Assembly (NCBI GenBank): GCA_003427395.1
Contig: BFEA01000265.1
Coordinates: 1,036,398 to 1,066,211 of the forward strand
Direction of reading: 5' to 3'
Source: Chara braunii
Lineage: Eukaryota; Streptophyta; Charophyceae; Charales; Characeae
DNA: 29,814 nucleotides
The translations under genes and the position numbers were made by a program. Under the pieces are notes generated by a model. That model had not been told where the DNA came from. It was given only the letters and a program-made list of their open reading frames with translations, and searched no databases. Below are positions 10,041 to 21,234 of the stretch, piece by piece (positions within the stretch are counted from its first letter, which is position 1; each line of letters opens with the position of its first letter).

Positions 10041-11416
10041 TGGAAGTTAGGGTTAAGTGGGGCAGTGTGGTGAAGGGAAGCTGCTCCCACCTGGCAGGGC
10101 CGTGTAGGGTCGACATTAGACCCGGCCAGGTAGCTTGAGTGCATGTTGTGGTGGCGAGACACAAGGTGGGACTTTGTGATGCAATTTGAGAGAGGCGACG
10201 GTGAAGGGCACCTACAACTTGAATCTGGACTTCAAGGAAGATGAGGAGTGACTTTAGGGCTCCCCTCAAGTCAGGCGAGCTTGAGGGTGGCAGCCATATC
10301 TGCACCTACGGACTGCAAGTTGCTACTTTGATCTTGAAACATCGACGGGGATCCGGCGTTGTACTTTGGGGTTGATGTTGACCATCCTAGGTGATAGGAC
10401 ACTAGTGTAGAGGATGCTATTGGGTCAGGAGGACTATGTGAGAGGGGGGTGAGTTTCTTTTCATCTCAAGAGCCCGGCCACTCAGGTAAGTGTCGTGCCG
10501 CCAGGGTGCCCATGTGTATGTGCATGGAATTGACTGCCTGCTGGGGTATTATGGATTTTTCTTCCATCCTCCATAGTCTTGATCTTGTGTGAGGTGTGTG
10601 AACTTCTTACTCACCTGACGAGTGAATGAATGGAGTATCTTGTGTGCCATGCTATATCTTTCTACAGTGCTTTGTTTATTTCATTATAAACGGTTGTAGT
10701 CTGTAGGTATTTTTTGGGGTTGAATTTCGTCTTTCAATTCGGTAGGGGCAAAGAGTAGGTCTTTGTGGAACTATTGTTGGTTGGGACTTGGTTCTGACTC
10801 CACTAGGACCATTTGGGACTCAGTGGGACCGGGCCCAAACAAGAAGGGCCCCTCAGGCCCAAATCTGTTGACATCAGTTACTTCGCTCTATCTGATTGGG
10901 ACTAGAGTTCATGCTTTCGAACCAGGACACTCGCTACTGAGGGGATCTTAGCTGAGACGTTTTAACAGACTTTACCGCACGATCTGCTGCCTGACTCGCA
11001 CGTTGGACACCACTCAATTCTCTCTTGCATTACGTAGTACACTTTGAATTTGATTTATTGTGTCTTCACGGAGCTGAGTCCGGCTAGGCTTGAGAGGACC
11101 TCATACGTAGTCGGACCAGACTGTGTGGCGGAATCAGTGTCTTTATTTTTGTTTTGATTGCTCTCGAGTCCAAATGAATTGCCGCTCTGGCTAGGAGTTC
11201 TACCTTCTCTTCTGATTGCTTTCAAGTTGTTTCTTTCATTGGGTTTGTTAAATATCTGCGTCTACAGGATCGCAAATGAGAGAGAAAGAGAGAAGAGAGA
11301 AGCTTATGAGTGTTGCTCTTGAGGGGGTGAGGAGAGGGAAGAGGAGTGTTCGTCCCAGAAGTGTGAGGAAGTACAGACCTCTCTTGAGAGACTTATTAAC
11401 ACCCTCGTCCTCCATC
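10041..11416 (+). other. Untranslated leader of element A
   Basis: About 1.4 kb between the primer-site hairpin and the gag ATG holds no open frame with recognisable content. Parts align with element B's leader at 17013-18479, for example the GGGACC/GGGCCC-rich stretch near 10800-10860 and the GCCGCTCTGGCTAGGAGTT block near 11180. It is therefore family sequence and not a further insertion. Confidence 0.7.
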
Positions 11417-11838
11417 ATGGCATCTGCAGAAGAATGGAAGCTGCAAATGGACGCTGCCCCTGAGGCAGAAAAAGCGCAGTACAAGTTATTCTATGGAAAA
11501 GCATTGAAGAGAAGAGGAAGAGAAGGATAAAGAGAGGGGAGACAAAATAAAGGCTCATGAAGTCGTCTTCAGTACCGTGCCAGCCTTAACTGATGCAGAG
11601 GTGGAAGAGAAGACGGTCCCACTCCTTAGGGTTTTAGTAGAGGTCCGGTTTGTTGAAGACCATACAGGCGAACTCACCAAAGTCTTTGATGAACTCAAGA
11701 AGTTGCGCGAGGATATGGCCCTGATGGCGTAGCAGCACCGTGACCAGCTGCTCTGCTAATATGCAGCCAACCCAAGGTGTCCTTCCGCCTGCTTACCCTG
11801 CTTCTAGCACTGCGTGTCAGTCCGTTCTGGCCCCTCTA

Positions 11839-11869
<31 letters not shown>

Positions 11870-12983
11870 CTTCTTCTTCTTCTTCTTCTTCTTCTTCTTC
11901 TTCTTCTTCGAGTGTGGTCAACAACCTATTCGGATCTGCAACAGGTCCAGACCCTGTTGTTGTTGTTGTTGCTGCTGGTCCTAGCTGCAACTTTCCTTAC
12001 ATGGATAGAAAGGCAGCATAGATTCCCTCTAAATACGACGGAAAAGACGACATTGAATCATGGATCAGCTCTATGCGATCCCACTTTGATGTGTTGGGGA
12101 CACTCCCGGTAACTCAGTCGTCGGTCCTAGGGACCAATGTGGAACCCGCCGTAAGGGGAAGTCCAAGCTGTACAGTAAGGCTATAAAAGAAAAGATCTGA
12201 ACAAATGGCTGAAGGCTACACCTGTAGGCACAATCGAAGAACTCTTGATCAAGCAATATGCTGATCCGCATGTTGCAACCAAAGCTAGACTCAAGCTTGA
12301 CAAGTTCAAGCACAAGTGGACCAGCTCCATGCATAGTCTGCATTTGTACGTTAGTAAACTCTTTGCTACTCCTGATCTGGAGATGACTGCGCAGTCCTGC
12401 TTGGATGTGGTTAAAGGCACAGTTCCCTCTACTGTAACACATCGCCTGGGGCTCGGGCTCATAACGTATACAGATTGGCTTTCCCTCATACGGGATTTAG
12501 TCAAGCTGGAGGCACAAGACCTTCCGGGTGGATCGGGTGGCAAAAAGACCACCAGCCGCAAATGGTTTCCAAGTAGCAACCGTTTTGCAGCACACGATCT
12601 ACTTAAGGTTGACGAGGAGATCTTTGCAGAGGACCCTTCTCTTGGTGACGATCCAGAGAGCAAGACTGCAAGGCATCTTGCTCTTCGTCAGCCCATGAGT
12701 CTGATTATGTGGATGATGATGAATCAATGAATGCCTTCAAGAAGACTGCCTGCAAAAGGAAGGGACCAAGGAACACAGTGAAAAACAATACTCCTTCCCA
12801 AGGGAGCGAAGATTCCTCCCAAAATGGAAGATCCTGCCACAAAAAAATGGGTAGATCTCCGGATCAGCGAAAGTGAGTGGAAACACAGGGTGAAGAAGGG
12901 GGTTTGCCTGCACTGCACCAAACCGGGACACTGAGTCCCAACATTGCTTCAGATTGCAGCAGGGAAACCAACAAAGATGGTAG
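11417..12983 (+). pseudogene. gag: gag of element A (broken)
   Basis: The start ATG at 11417 (MASAEEWKLQMDAAPEAEK) matches the start of B's gag. The frame stops at TAA 11528 and resumes out of frame. A serine run encoded by about 23 TTC/TCT repeats lies at 11841-11909, followed by a valine-rich GTT run. The conserved Gag core begins in IPSKYDGKDDIESWISSM after a TAG at 12019, shifts frame near 12150 and continues to 12730 (QYADPHVATKARLKLDKF and onward). The zinc knuckle (CLHCTKPGH, near 12905) has one extra base before its last Cys, at 12945. The Gag frame then ends at TAG 12981. B carries no serine run in this place. At least four separate lesions make it non-functional. Confidence 0.85.
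12962..12968 (+). promoter_or_regulatory. Candidate -1 frameshift slippery heptamer GGGAAAC (element A)
   Basis: In the frame of the last knuckle cysteine the heptamer reads G GGA AAC, the canonical X XXY YYZ arrangement. The Gag stop TAG (12981) follows 12 bases later, and the -1 frame continues into GKPTKMVETSS of the Pol N-terminus. The same heptamer, phase and spacing occur in element B at 19992. An 8-bp inverted repeat (12991-12998 with 13029-13036, ATCTGCAC) lies downstream. Confidence 0.7.
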
Positions 12984-14699
12984 AGACATCATCTGCACAG
13001 TCTACAAACGAAGAGGATGAATATGTAAGTGCAGATCGTTCGTCGGATTCTGATCCTACTCAACAAACCTCTCTTGAGACCCTATCTGATGCTGATTCCA
13101 AGGCTGAGAAACTGCACATCCTCTACAAGAAGCCTTGGGTGGAGTCGGAAGAAACTTTCATGCTCTCTTGTCGCTCTGGCTCACATGAAGCAAGAACGCG
13201 CGCAAGGGAGGACGAAGCTGATCTTCTTCAAGCTTCTCATTAATGGCCGTTACATCCGTGCGTTAGCTGATTATGGCGTAACCGCCAACTACTTCTCACC
13301 GCACGACATTTGTAAGGCACGCTTGGGAATGAAACGAGTGACCTTGCAGAATCCTTGTCGGACCCAAGTTGGCAACCAAAAGGTTGTCACATCTACGCAT
13401 GCAGTCAAAGGTGTGCACACCACCTTTGACGCAGACTGCACAATCACGCATGAGTTGAACTTCTATGTCCTTGATAAGTGCCCCTTCGACGAGATTATTG
13501 GCTTGGGCTGGCTGCAGGCCCAATGTGAAAGAACCACGTGGATGGACTCACAATTCATGGTCAAAGATGCTATGGGAATCGAGCTTCCAGTCCTCTTGGA
13601 TGAGCCGCACGAGTCCCGGGTGACTTTTCTCAATGCAATGAAATTCTGCAAAAAGTGGCGCAGGCGCAAAGTTGATGAGCAAATGTATATAGCCTTTGTT
13701 AGGCCTTCTCATGTGCCTTCTATTTTTGTTGTAGATAATGATTCTACTTTGCATGCTGTTTCTACTTCCGATGCAACTACTTCTGCCTCTACTAAGCCTA
13801 CTTCTAGTCCAAACGACTCTGCTTCAAATCTTGTTGTTTTGGCTACACCTATGCAATTCAGTATGCTTGCACCAGAACGTGATGATCCACCTCCGAATAT
13901 TCCATCGGAAATCCGTAGCCTTCTCAACCGAGTTCCTGAAGTTTTGGCCGAACCGCATGGAGTCCCCGTGCGTCCGGTCCGACACAAGATTGAGTTAATA
14001 GAAGACAACACTTCTCCAAAAGGTTGTGTCTATCGAATGGGCTCAAGCGAATTGGAGGAGTTGCGTAGGCAGATCGATGACATGCTTGAAAAAGGATGGA
14101 TCAAGCCAAGCGAATCCGAATTCGGTGCGCCAGTTTTGTTTGTTCCTAAGAAGGGAGGCAGACTACGGATGTATATTGATGAGCGCGGATTGAACAGAAT
14201 AACCAGAAAGAATGCATACCATTTGCCACGCATTGACGATCCGCTTAATATTGCGCGTGGATGCAAGGTCTTCAGCAAGATCGATCTCAAGTCTGGTTAC
14301 CACCATATTGAAGTCGCCCCTGCATACCAACATAAAACTGTATTCAAAACTCGCGATGGGTTGTACGAATTTACCGTTATGCCCTTCGGCCTTACGAATG
14401 CACCGGCCACCTTCCAAAGTCTCATGGACAAGGTGTTCCGCAATCAGATCAATCGATTTGTTGTTGTTTATTTGGATGACATACCAATCTTTAGCAAGTC
14501 GATGGAGGAGCATATGAGACACCTTGAGGAAGTGTTGCAGATCCTCAAGGATGCGCAACTCCACCTCAACTTAGAGAAATATGAGTTTGGGAGGGACAAT
14601 GTTATCTACCTTGGACACCGGTTGTCCGTTACAGGCCTAGAGCCCGAGTCAACCAAAGTGGAGGTCATCCGCAAATGGCCGCAACCGACAAATATCTGA
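12969..14699 (+). pseudogene. pol: Protease and reverse transcriptase of element A (broken)
   Basis: The Pol N-terminus is read in the -1 frame (12969-13243), then a frameshift near 13200 moves it to the frame of 13029-14699. The protease active site is degraded: DYG at 13269-13277, where B has DSG. Other protease landmarks (HAVKGV, FYVLDKCPFDEIIGLGWL) remain. The RT domain follows LAPERDDPPPNIP. Visible motifs are the N-terminal EVLAEPHGVP block, FGAPVLFVPKKGG, RGLNRITRKN, FSKIDLKSGYHHIEV, MPFGLTNAPATFQ and the catalytic YLDD at 14469-14480. A TGA at 14697 stands where B has an Arg codon (CGC), so an arginine codon such as CGA was probably lost by C-to-T change. The domain order protease, RT, RNase H, integrase defines Ty3/gypsy. 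Confidence 0.9.
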
Positions 14700-15609
14700 G
14701 AATTGCGTTTTTTTCTTGGTCTTGCATTGTACGACCGTAAGTTTGTACCCAAATTCTCTATCATCGCCCATCCATTGTCCAAATTGACAAGCAAGAACGT
14801 GTCTTACACGTGGGATGGGGAATGCACAACAGCCTTCCAAGCATTGAAGGAGGCTTTGGTGAGTCATACGGTGCTCCGCATTGCAGATCCCAAACTTGCA
14901 TTCGTAGTAACTACTGATGCAAGCTTGTATGGGATTGGTGCAGTGCTGCAGCAAGATGATGGTGACGGCTTACGTCCACTTGAGTATTACAGCAAACGCA
15001 TGCCCAATCACAAGGTAGCTGCCTCCACTTACATGTGAGAACTCTATGCCTTGAGAGAGGCACTAAATCATTGGAAACACTACCTCTTGGGTCGCCATTT
15101 CAAAGTGTTCTCGGACCATGGGACCTTGAAATGGATCCAGACACGGAATAATCCATCAACTACATTAACCCGCTGGCTGCATGAGATTACTGTGTATGAT
15201 TTTGAACTTAAGCACAAGAAAGGTTGTTACAATCGCGTTCCGGATGCTTTGTCTCGCCATCCTGAGTACATGACTTGCCTTGTGGGTTTCTACGATCTCC
15301 ATAAGAATTTGTAGGAGGAACTCATCAAGCATATTGCCAAGGACCCGAAACTCAGCCCCATCCTTGAGCAGATCTAGATTGACCCCAGCAGCCAGCCTGA
15401 TTTCCACGAGTATAAAGGTTTGTTTTCCGACATTACGGGAAGTACGAACGACTGTGTGTACCCAACCATGAGACTATCCTTACTCACTTCTTGGACTTGG
15501 CTCATGGCCGGAGTGGACACTTCGGTTTTGAAAAGACATACGGAAGTCTATTGCAAAAGTTTGTATGGCCTGGGATGAAAGAAATGGCACAAAAGTTTGT
15601 GGATGAGTG
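14700..15609 (+). pseudogene. pol: RNase H and integrase N-terminus of element A (broken)
   Basis: RNase H motifs are VTTDASLYGIGAVLQQ, EALNHWKHYLLGRHFKV and SDHGTLKWIQT. They degrade the RNA strand during reverse transcription. A TGA at 15036 replaces an Arg codon that B keeps as CGT. After KHKKGCYNRVPDALSRHPEY come a TAG at 15312, a TAG at 15375 and frame loss, leading into the integrase zinc-finger region (LMAGVDTSVLKRH in the shifted frame). The segment ends at the left border of element B. The first cysteine codon of the C-x2-C pair straddles that junction, and the rest of integrase resumes at 26005. Confidence 0.88.
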
Positions 15610-16914
15610 TGTAATGACCCGCCAAAAACACAGACTGAGAACACTGCTGATTTATGGGATTTGTCACTGGAATGAATGCCTTGCTGTGATTCCCACATTC
15701 TCTGTTGTGGTTCCAAGTCTGTGTGTGTGCGTGCCTACTGGTTTGCATGCCTGTCCGAGTGCTTGCCGGTTGGGTACGTGTGTGTGTGACCTGCAAGGGT
15801 ACTTGTTGGTTACAAGGCCCGTCGGGCCGGTACTTGCCTGTGGCCGTGATTTTGAAGGATTGCAAGGGGGTAAACACGCCGGTAGCGGGGGGTAGGCCCA
15901 CGACACTTAGAACAGCTGGGGAAAAACACTCAAGTAGCAGGTAGGCCGAGCAGAAGAAGACAAAAAGTTGGCATTTTTAGAGGCCCAGTAGTGGTAGGTT
16001 AGAGGTAGGCCGGTACCAGTCCAAGTGGCCCGGGTCTAGGGCCTGTGCGGACGATAACAGAGCCTGCAATGATGTTTCCCTCCGAAAGGGAGGAGGTACC
16101 GGTTGCTGGGAGGCCACTCGGCCTAGGAAGTCACCCCCCAGGAGGCCGGTAGGCCATTATATCTTCAGGAAGAGCGGAGAGCTCTTCCTCATTTGCGGTG
16201 TGCAAGGATTGGCGTCGTGCTGCTGGAGCGCTAGCGCTGGTCTGCTACAGCGCTGGGCGGAGGTGAAGGTAGCTGGGAGCTCAGCCTGGCTATGGCGAGC
16301 ACCCCAGCTTGAGGAGGAGGAAGAAGGGGGTAAGGTAGGAGAGCGGCAGGGCACTTACCTGGCTATGGTGGACACCGTCTTCATCACCTTGTTGGGCCTG
16401 CATCTGGAAGGCCCCAATTGGGGTAGTGCTGCACCAAGACATCTCGAGGCAGAGTCAGGCATACCGGACCAAGTCAAGTAGCGGCATACCTGCTTTGGGT
16501 TGTCTTTTGGACATCAGGGCAGCATCATAGTTGCCTCCCAGTAATCCGCCATGGCCTATGCATGAGAGAGGAGGTTGAAGGAGCTAAGCCATCGCCATGG
16601 TGGACTTGTTGTTGTTGTGGTTGTTGTGAGTTGAGTCAGCAGTAAGAGGGAACTTCGGATATTGATTCTGGTACATCCATTCATTGCTATTATTATTGTT
16701 GAGAGAAGAATAAGATTGGTGGATTGAAGGAGGAGGAGGAAGGTGGAGAGAGAAGGGGGGAATTGTCATTGGTCTTGCTGGTGTACTTCTTCTTCTTCTT
16801 CTTTTTCTCTCCTCCAGTCTTTATCTCTTTGCAAGTGCTTTCATTTCCTTCGCAATTGGGTGGCATTGTCTTTCATTGTGAATTTGCACTTGGGAAATGA
16901 CCAGGATCGTAACA
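15610..16914 (+). repeat. 5' LTR of element B
   Basis: It begins TGTAATGACCCGCC and ends GATCGTAACA. It is 1,305 bases long and carries a stretch (about 16461-16815) that is missing from the 3' copy. A TTC tract (about 16787-16805) falls inside that stretch. The primer site follows. Confidence 0.93.
16158..16163 (+). promoter_or_regulatory. Candidate TATA box in the 5' LTR of element B
   Basis: TATATC follows GGTAGGCCAT, at the place equivalent to 9170 in element A and 25602 in B's 3' LTR. Conservation in three LTRs supports a promoter role, but no start site can be seen. Confidence 0.45.
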
Positions 16915-16916
16915 AT

Positions 16917-16928
16917 TGGTATTGGAGC
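16917..16928 (+). promoter_or_regulatory. Primer binding site of element B (Met-tRNA type)
   Basis: TGGTATTGGAGC lies two bases after the LTR end GTAACA. It matches the initiator-Met-tRNA site at 10 of 12 positions and element A's site at 11 of 12. The extra A between LTR and primer site is absent from element A. Confidence 0.83.
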
Positions 16929-16964
16929 GGACTTACTTGCTGGCGAGAGGTGATAGTCACCCTA

Positions 16965-17012
16965 ACCCTAATTCCGACTTAGGTTAGGGCTAACCTAATC
17001 TCGGATTAGGGT
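16965..17012 (+). promoter_or_regulatory. Leader hairpin just after the primer site (element B)
   Basis: Two 22-base arms (16965-16986 and 16991-17012) pair with about 19 matches, two small bulges and a GGGC loop. The lower stem has ACCCTAAT pairing with ATTAGGGT and the upper stem AGGTTA with TAACCT. It lies at the same distance from the primer site as in element A, but the upper stem sequence differs. Hairpin retention through sequence change suggests a structured RNA signal. Confidence 0.65.
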
Positions 17013-18479
17013 TGGAAGTTAGGGTTAAGTGGGGCAGCGAGGTATGGGGATGCTGCCCCCACCTGGTTAGGTCATGCAGGGTCGACATTGGACCCAACCA
17101 GGTTGCTTGAGTGGATGTATGGGGTGGCGAGACACAAAGGAGGCTGTTTGGAGTAAGCGAGAGGGAGTAGAGAGTGAGAGGTACTCGCACCTGGAATCTG
17201 GACTTCAGGAAGACATTGAGCGACTTTTGGGCTTCCCCTCAAGAGGGAGACTTGATCGGAGGCTGCCATATCTGCATTGGATTGCTGCAAGTTGCTACTT
17301 TGGTCTTCAGGCATCGACGGGGGATCCGGCTTTGCAACAGAGGTGTAGGAAGGCCCTCTTAGTCATGCTAGATCACTTCGTGTAGTGGTAGCTAGGGGTC
17401 AGGAGGACTTATATGAGAGGGGAGTGACTCGTTATCCATCTTTGGAGACGGGGCCTCACAGGTAAGTGCCATGTGACCTGGGTAAGCCCATGGGAGGTTG
17501 CTTGGTGCTTCATGGCCTGTTGGGGGTGTGCTGGGTTCTCTTCCTCTTCTCTACGGTCTTGGTTGTGTGTGTGAGCTTGCAGATTGCTTTCTCACCTGAT
17601 GGATGGATGGATGATGTATCTGCTCTAAATGACATATCTTTCTACGGTGCAATGTCTTTTCATTTCTGATTGGTAGTAGGGGTAAGTTCTTGCTGAAAGT
17701 TGTCTTTTCCTTTTCAGTGCGGTAGATACAATTTGGGACTGGCTTGGTACCCCTGTCTCGTTAGACCTGGTCCACGACCTACTTGGGACCTTTTGGGACC
17801 AGTGGGACCAGGCCCAACAGGACAGGACCCTTCGGNCCCAGATCTGCTGCCGCTAGTGCATTTCTTTGCTGTGCTGAATCTAGGGGACACGCGGACAGCA
17901 AGGGCATTCCTTTCAAGGGGATCTTGACTGGTCTTACCGCATGTGATCACATACTGCCCCGCGTCTGGCTCGGCGACCGTCTGCACCCCTNNNNNNNNNN
18001 NNNNNNNNNNNNNNNNNNNNNNNNNNNNNNNNNNNNNNNNNNNNNNNNNNNNNNNNNNNNNNNNNNNNNNNNNNNNNNNNNNNNNNNNNNNNNNNNNNNN
18101 NNNNNNNNNNNNNNNNNNNNNNNNNNNNNNNNNNNNNNNNNNNNNNNNNNNNNNNNNNNNNNNNNNNNNNNNNNNNNNNNNNNNNTTTTTTCCGTTTTAT
18201 TTATTTATTCTTCTGCTGCGTGCCACGTTCTAAGTCCAAATGATTCGCCGCTCTGGCTAGGAGTTTTACCTTCCTCTCTGAGTGGTTTTCTGTTTGTTTC
18301 TTTCACCTGAACTATCTACGTACGGTATCGAGACGCGTGCGCAGACAACAAAAAGAGAAGAAAGGGGGAGAGAGGGTGTGTTGTTTGAGAGTGTGAGGAG
18401 GGGCAAGAGGAGTGTTCGTTCAAACGTAAGGAGAGAGCGGACCCCTCTTGAGTGATCTACTGACACCCCTTCCTCCGGC
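17013..18479 (+). other. Untranslated leader of element B, with assembly gap
   Basis: This aligns in blocks with A's leader: the GGGACC/GGGCCC-rich stretch near 17790-17840 and the CGCCGCTCTGGCTAGGAGTT block near 18247. No gene content is seen, and 195 bases are unknown (17991-18185). One isolated N lies at 17836. Confidence 0.7.
17991..18185. other. Assembly gap (run of 195 N)
   Basis: An unbroken N run inside the leader of element B. Its length may be an estimate. Apparent open frames crossing it have no meaning. Confidence 0.99.
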
Positions 18480-20013
18480 ATGGCGGACATCATATCTGTC
18501 CAATGGCAGACCATGCTGGACGCAGCAGACGAGAGCCAGAAACCGTTCTTCCAAAAGTTGTATGATGATGCCATACAGAAGGAAAGGGAGGCAGAGGCAG
18601 CAGCTAGAGCTACAAGTATAGCTGCTCAAGAGGCTCTCCTATAGGTCGCGGAAGCCAATGCTAACCGGTTCCTGGAGAGGCTAGCTGCTGCCGTCGCAGC
18701 CTTGGTTCGACTGCGGAACTTGGAAGATCTCGAGGCCCGCGTAACAGCGCTGGAGCAGCGGAACCAAGAGCTGCAGGCTGAGATAACCAGCCTCAAACAG
18801 TCCCAGTTGTTTGCCCCCCGCCCTCCTAACCCTCGGTCTGCTGTAGTCCCGGTCTCTCAATCAAACACAACCCTTATAGTAAGATCAAGTGGAACCATGG
18901 CAAGAGTAGGAACCGGTGCCAGCTCCTCGAGCGGCAGCGCCGACAGTTCTGCGTTGGTCATGGTCCCAAATACAGGGACTTCANCCCAAAACGCCACAGT
19001 CCTTACTGGCGTTCAGTACAACGGTCCCATGGTGGACAAGCGGGCGGCCACGCTGCCGTCCAAGTACGATGGGAAGACAGACACCAACTCTTGGATTAGT
19101 TCCATGCGGTCGTACTTCGAGGTCATGCGGACACCGCAAGAGGACCGAAGTATGATCATGGGAACTAATATTGAGCCCGCCGTACGAAACCACATTGAGC
19201 TCCAAGCTGTCGCTGCAGGCTATGAATGCATAGACCTGACTGAATGGCTGAAGGTCACCCCTGTCCGCGCTCTTGAGGATCTTCTCCTTGACCGGTACCA
19301 AGATAAACATGCTGCGCTCAAGGCTAGGTTGAAGCTGGAGGCCCTCAAGGGTCAAACATGGAGGCCATCCATGCAGGCTTTGGAACAACACTTGACTAGT
19401 CTGTTCACCACTCCGGATCTGGGAATGACTGACGTGTCGTGTATGAATGTAGTCATGGGAGTGGCCCCTAAAGAATACCTCTCCCTGCTAGCACTCAAGG
19501 ACCATACCACCTAGCGAGAGCTCATGAAGGACCTAGTCAACCTAGAGGCCAAGGACCTCTAAGGCGCCCGCTGCAGGTGGGAAACCACAACGCAAGCGGT
19601 TTGGAAGCAGCAACCAGCTTGCACTGCATGATCACCGGGAGGCTGAAGATCAGTTCTATGCGGATGATCTGTCTCTAGATGACGATCTAGAGCCGGACTC
19701 CGATACGGGCTGTTCCACATCAAATATTGAGTGTGACAGAAATTAAGATGAAAAACTTAATGCATTCAGAAAGACTGCTTCAAATAAGGGGCCTAACCGT
19801 GGTTCGGGTAAGGGAACTGTCGTACACCTTCCCAAAAATGCTAAGATCCCTGAGAAACCGGAGGACGCTTCTACCAAGCCTTGGGAAGCCCTCCGCATCA
19901 GCCAAAAAAAATGGGAAAGAAGGTTCAAACTGCGCATATGCTTGCATTGTGAAAAGCCTGGGCATGCTGTGCAGGATTGCTATCGTCTTCAGGGAAACAG
20001 GCAAGGGGCGTAG
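18480..20013 (+). pseudogene. gag: gag of element B (broken)
   Basis: The ATG at 18480 starts MADIISVQWQTMLDAADES. A TAG at 18642 interrupts it and the same frame continues to 19514. A coiled coil follows (LEDLEARVTALEQRNQELQ, heptad leucines, about 18717-18810), then the conserved Gag core from LPSKYDGKTDTNSWISSM to about 19500. A TAG at 19512 stands where the A copy has Trp in an aligned context. A frameshift near 19560 and a TAA at 19744 follow. The zinc knuckle is intact: CLHCEKPGHAVQDC at about 19939-19980. The Gag frame ends at TAG 20011, 12 bases after the slippery heptamer. Compared with A, this copy lacks the serine repeat and is the better guide to the ancestral Gag. Confidence 0.88.
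19992..19998 (+). promoter_or_regulatory. Candidate -1 frameshift slippery heptamer GGGAAAC (element B)
   Basis: In the frame of the intact CCHC knuckle this reads G GGA AAC. The zero frame stops at TAG 20011 after 12 bases, while the -1 frame gives GKQARGVEETS and runs open through the protease. Phase, heptamer and spacing are identical to element A, although the surrounding sequence has diverged. No strong pseudoknot was recognised by eye. Confidence 0.72.
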
Positions 20014-21234
20014 AGGAGACATCAGCGCTCCCTACGACAAGGGAAGATGAGCAGCCAATTGCGGGCCCTTTCGAGGAGCCTAGATCTGATCAGCAGCTTG
20101 CTCTTGAAGCCCGAACTAATGCTAATTCCAAGGCTGGTGCAGTCCAAGTGTTATACACTGAGCCTTGGGAGGAGTCTAAAGAAGTTGACTTCCACGCCCA
20201 CATGGAGCACAGGCTGCAGCTCAAGCAGCAACGCCGTGTTCAAGGGGGCGTGGAGCTGACTTTCTTTAAACTGCTCCTTAATCGCCGATATATCCGTGTG
20301 CTGATAGACAGTGGTTCAACCACTAATTTCTTCCCTCCGAACGGGATTCGTAAGGCGGGCCTGGGTATGAAGCGAGTGGAACTGCATAACCCTTGTCGGA
20401 CTCAAGTAGGCAACCAAGAGGTTGTCACTTCCACTCATGCTGTCAAAGGTGTGCGCATCACCTTTGACAAGGACNGCACTGTCACACATGAGCTCAACTT
20501 CTATGTCATGGACAAGTGTCCGTTCGACGCGGTCATTGGCTTGGGNNGGCTAAAGGCTCATTGCCTAAGGACCACGTGGGCGGACAATCAGTTCGTGGTA
20601 CTTGATGCCAAGGGGAACGAGCGTACCGTCTTATTAGATGAGACGCGCGAGTCTCCTGTGACTCTTCTAAGTGCAAACAAATTCTGCAGGTCAGTGCAGA
20701 AGCGCAAGGAAGCTGAGTTTGTACATATAGCTCTTGTGAAGCCTCTTTATGTGCCTTCTACTTTTGCTGCATTTTCTACCTCTGAAGGTAACTCTCCATC
20801 TACTACTTCTACTACTGTTCCACCTACTTCTACTATAAAAAACCAACCTCTTTCTGATCCAAATACCTCGAAACCGGTTGTGATTGCTGTAAATTCTCAA
20901 TCTGGTTTTCTTTCCCCTGATGAGGATGATCCTCCACCGGAAATCCCAGCGAACATTCGCTGTCTATTAGATCGATTTCCTGAAGTCTTGGCTGAACCTC
21001 GCGGAGTACCCGAGTGTCCAGTCAAACACAAGATTGAGATAATAGAAGGGAGTGTTCCTCCGAAGGGTTGCGTCTACCCTATGGGACAAGGCGAGTTGGA
21101 GGAGCTGCGGAGACAAATCGATGACATGATTGACCGTGGATGGATTAGGCCTAGTGAGTCCGAATTCGGTGCACCTGTCCTGTTTGTGCCAAAGAAAGGA
21201 GGCAAGCTCCGGATGTGTATTGATTATTGTGGCC
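19999..21234 (+). pseudogene. pol: Protease and N-terminal half of reverse transcriptase of element B
   Basis: Read in the -1 frame from the slippery site, this is open as far as the hAT junction. The protease has an intact DSG (20307-20315, LIDSGSTTNFF) and the flap/terminal region VMDKCPFDAVIGL. Ns at 20475 and 20546-20547 leave three residues uncertain. A Ser/Thr/Pro-rich linker (about 20770-20900) leads to DEDDPPPEIP and the RT N-terminus: EVLAEPRGVPECPVKHKIE, IRPSESEFGAPVLFVPKK, and the start of the block that includes the first catalytic region. The frame is cut inside that block by the insertion at 21235. Nothing else in this part is broken. Confidence 0.9.
21227..21234. repeat. Target site duplication, left copy (8 bp)
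   Basis: TTGTGGCC matches TCGTGGCC at 22335-22342 at seven of eight positions. The difference is a C-to-T change at a CpG. Eight bases is the standard hAT target duplication length. Confidence 0.88.

Noticed and set aside
9992-10060. Interstitial telomere repeat
   Set aside because: There are only a few irregular CCCTAA/TTAGGG-like units, and they form hairpin arms at a fixed place in two element leaders. They are better read as element sequence.
17783-18310. Open frame spanning the N run
   Set aside because: Most of it is unknown bases. It is an artefact of the gap.
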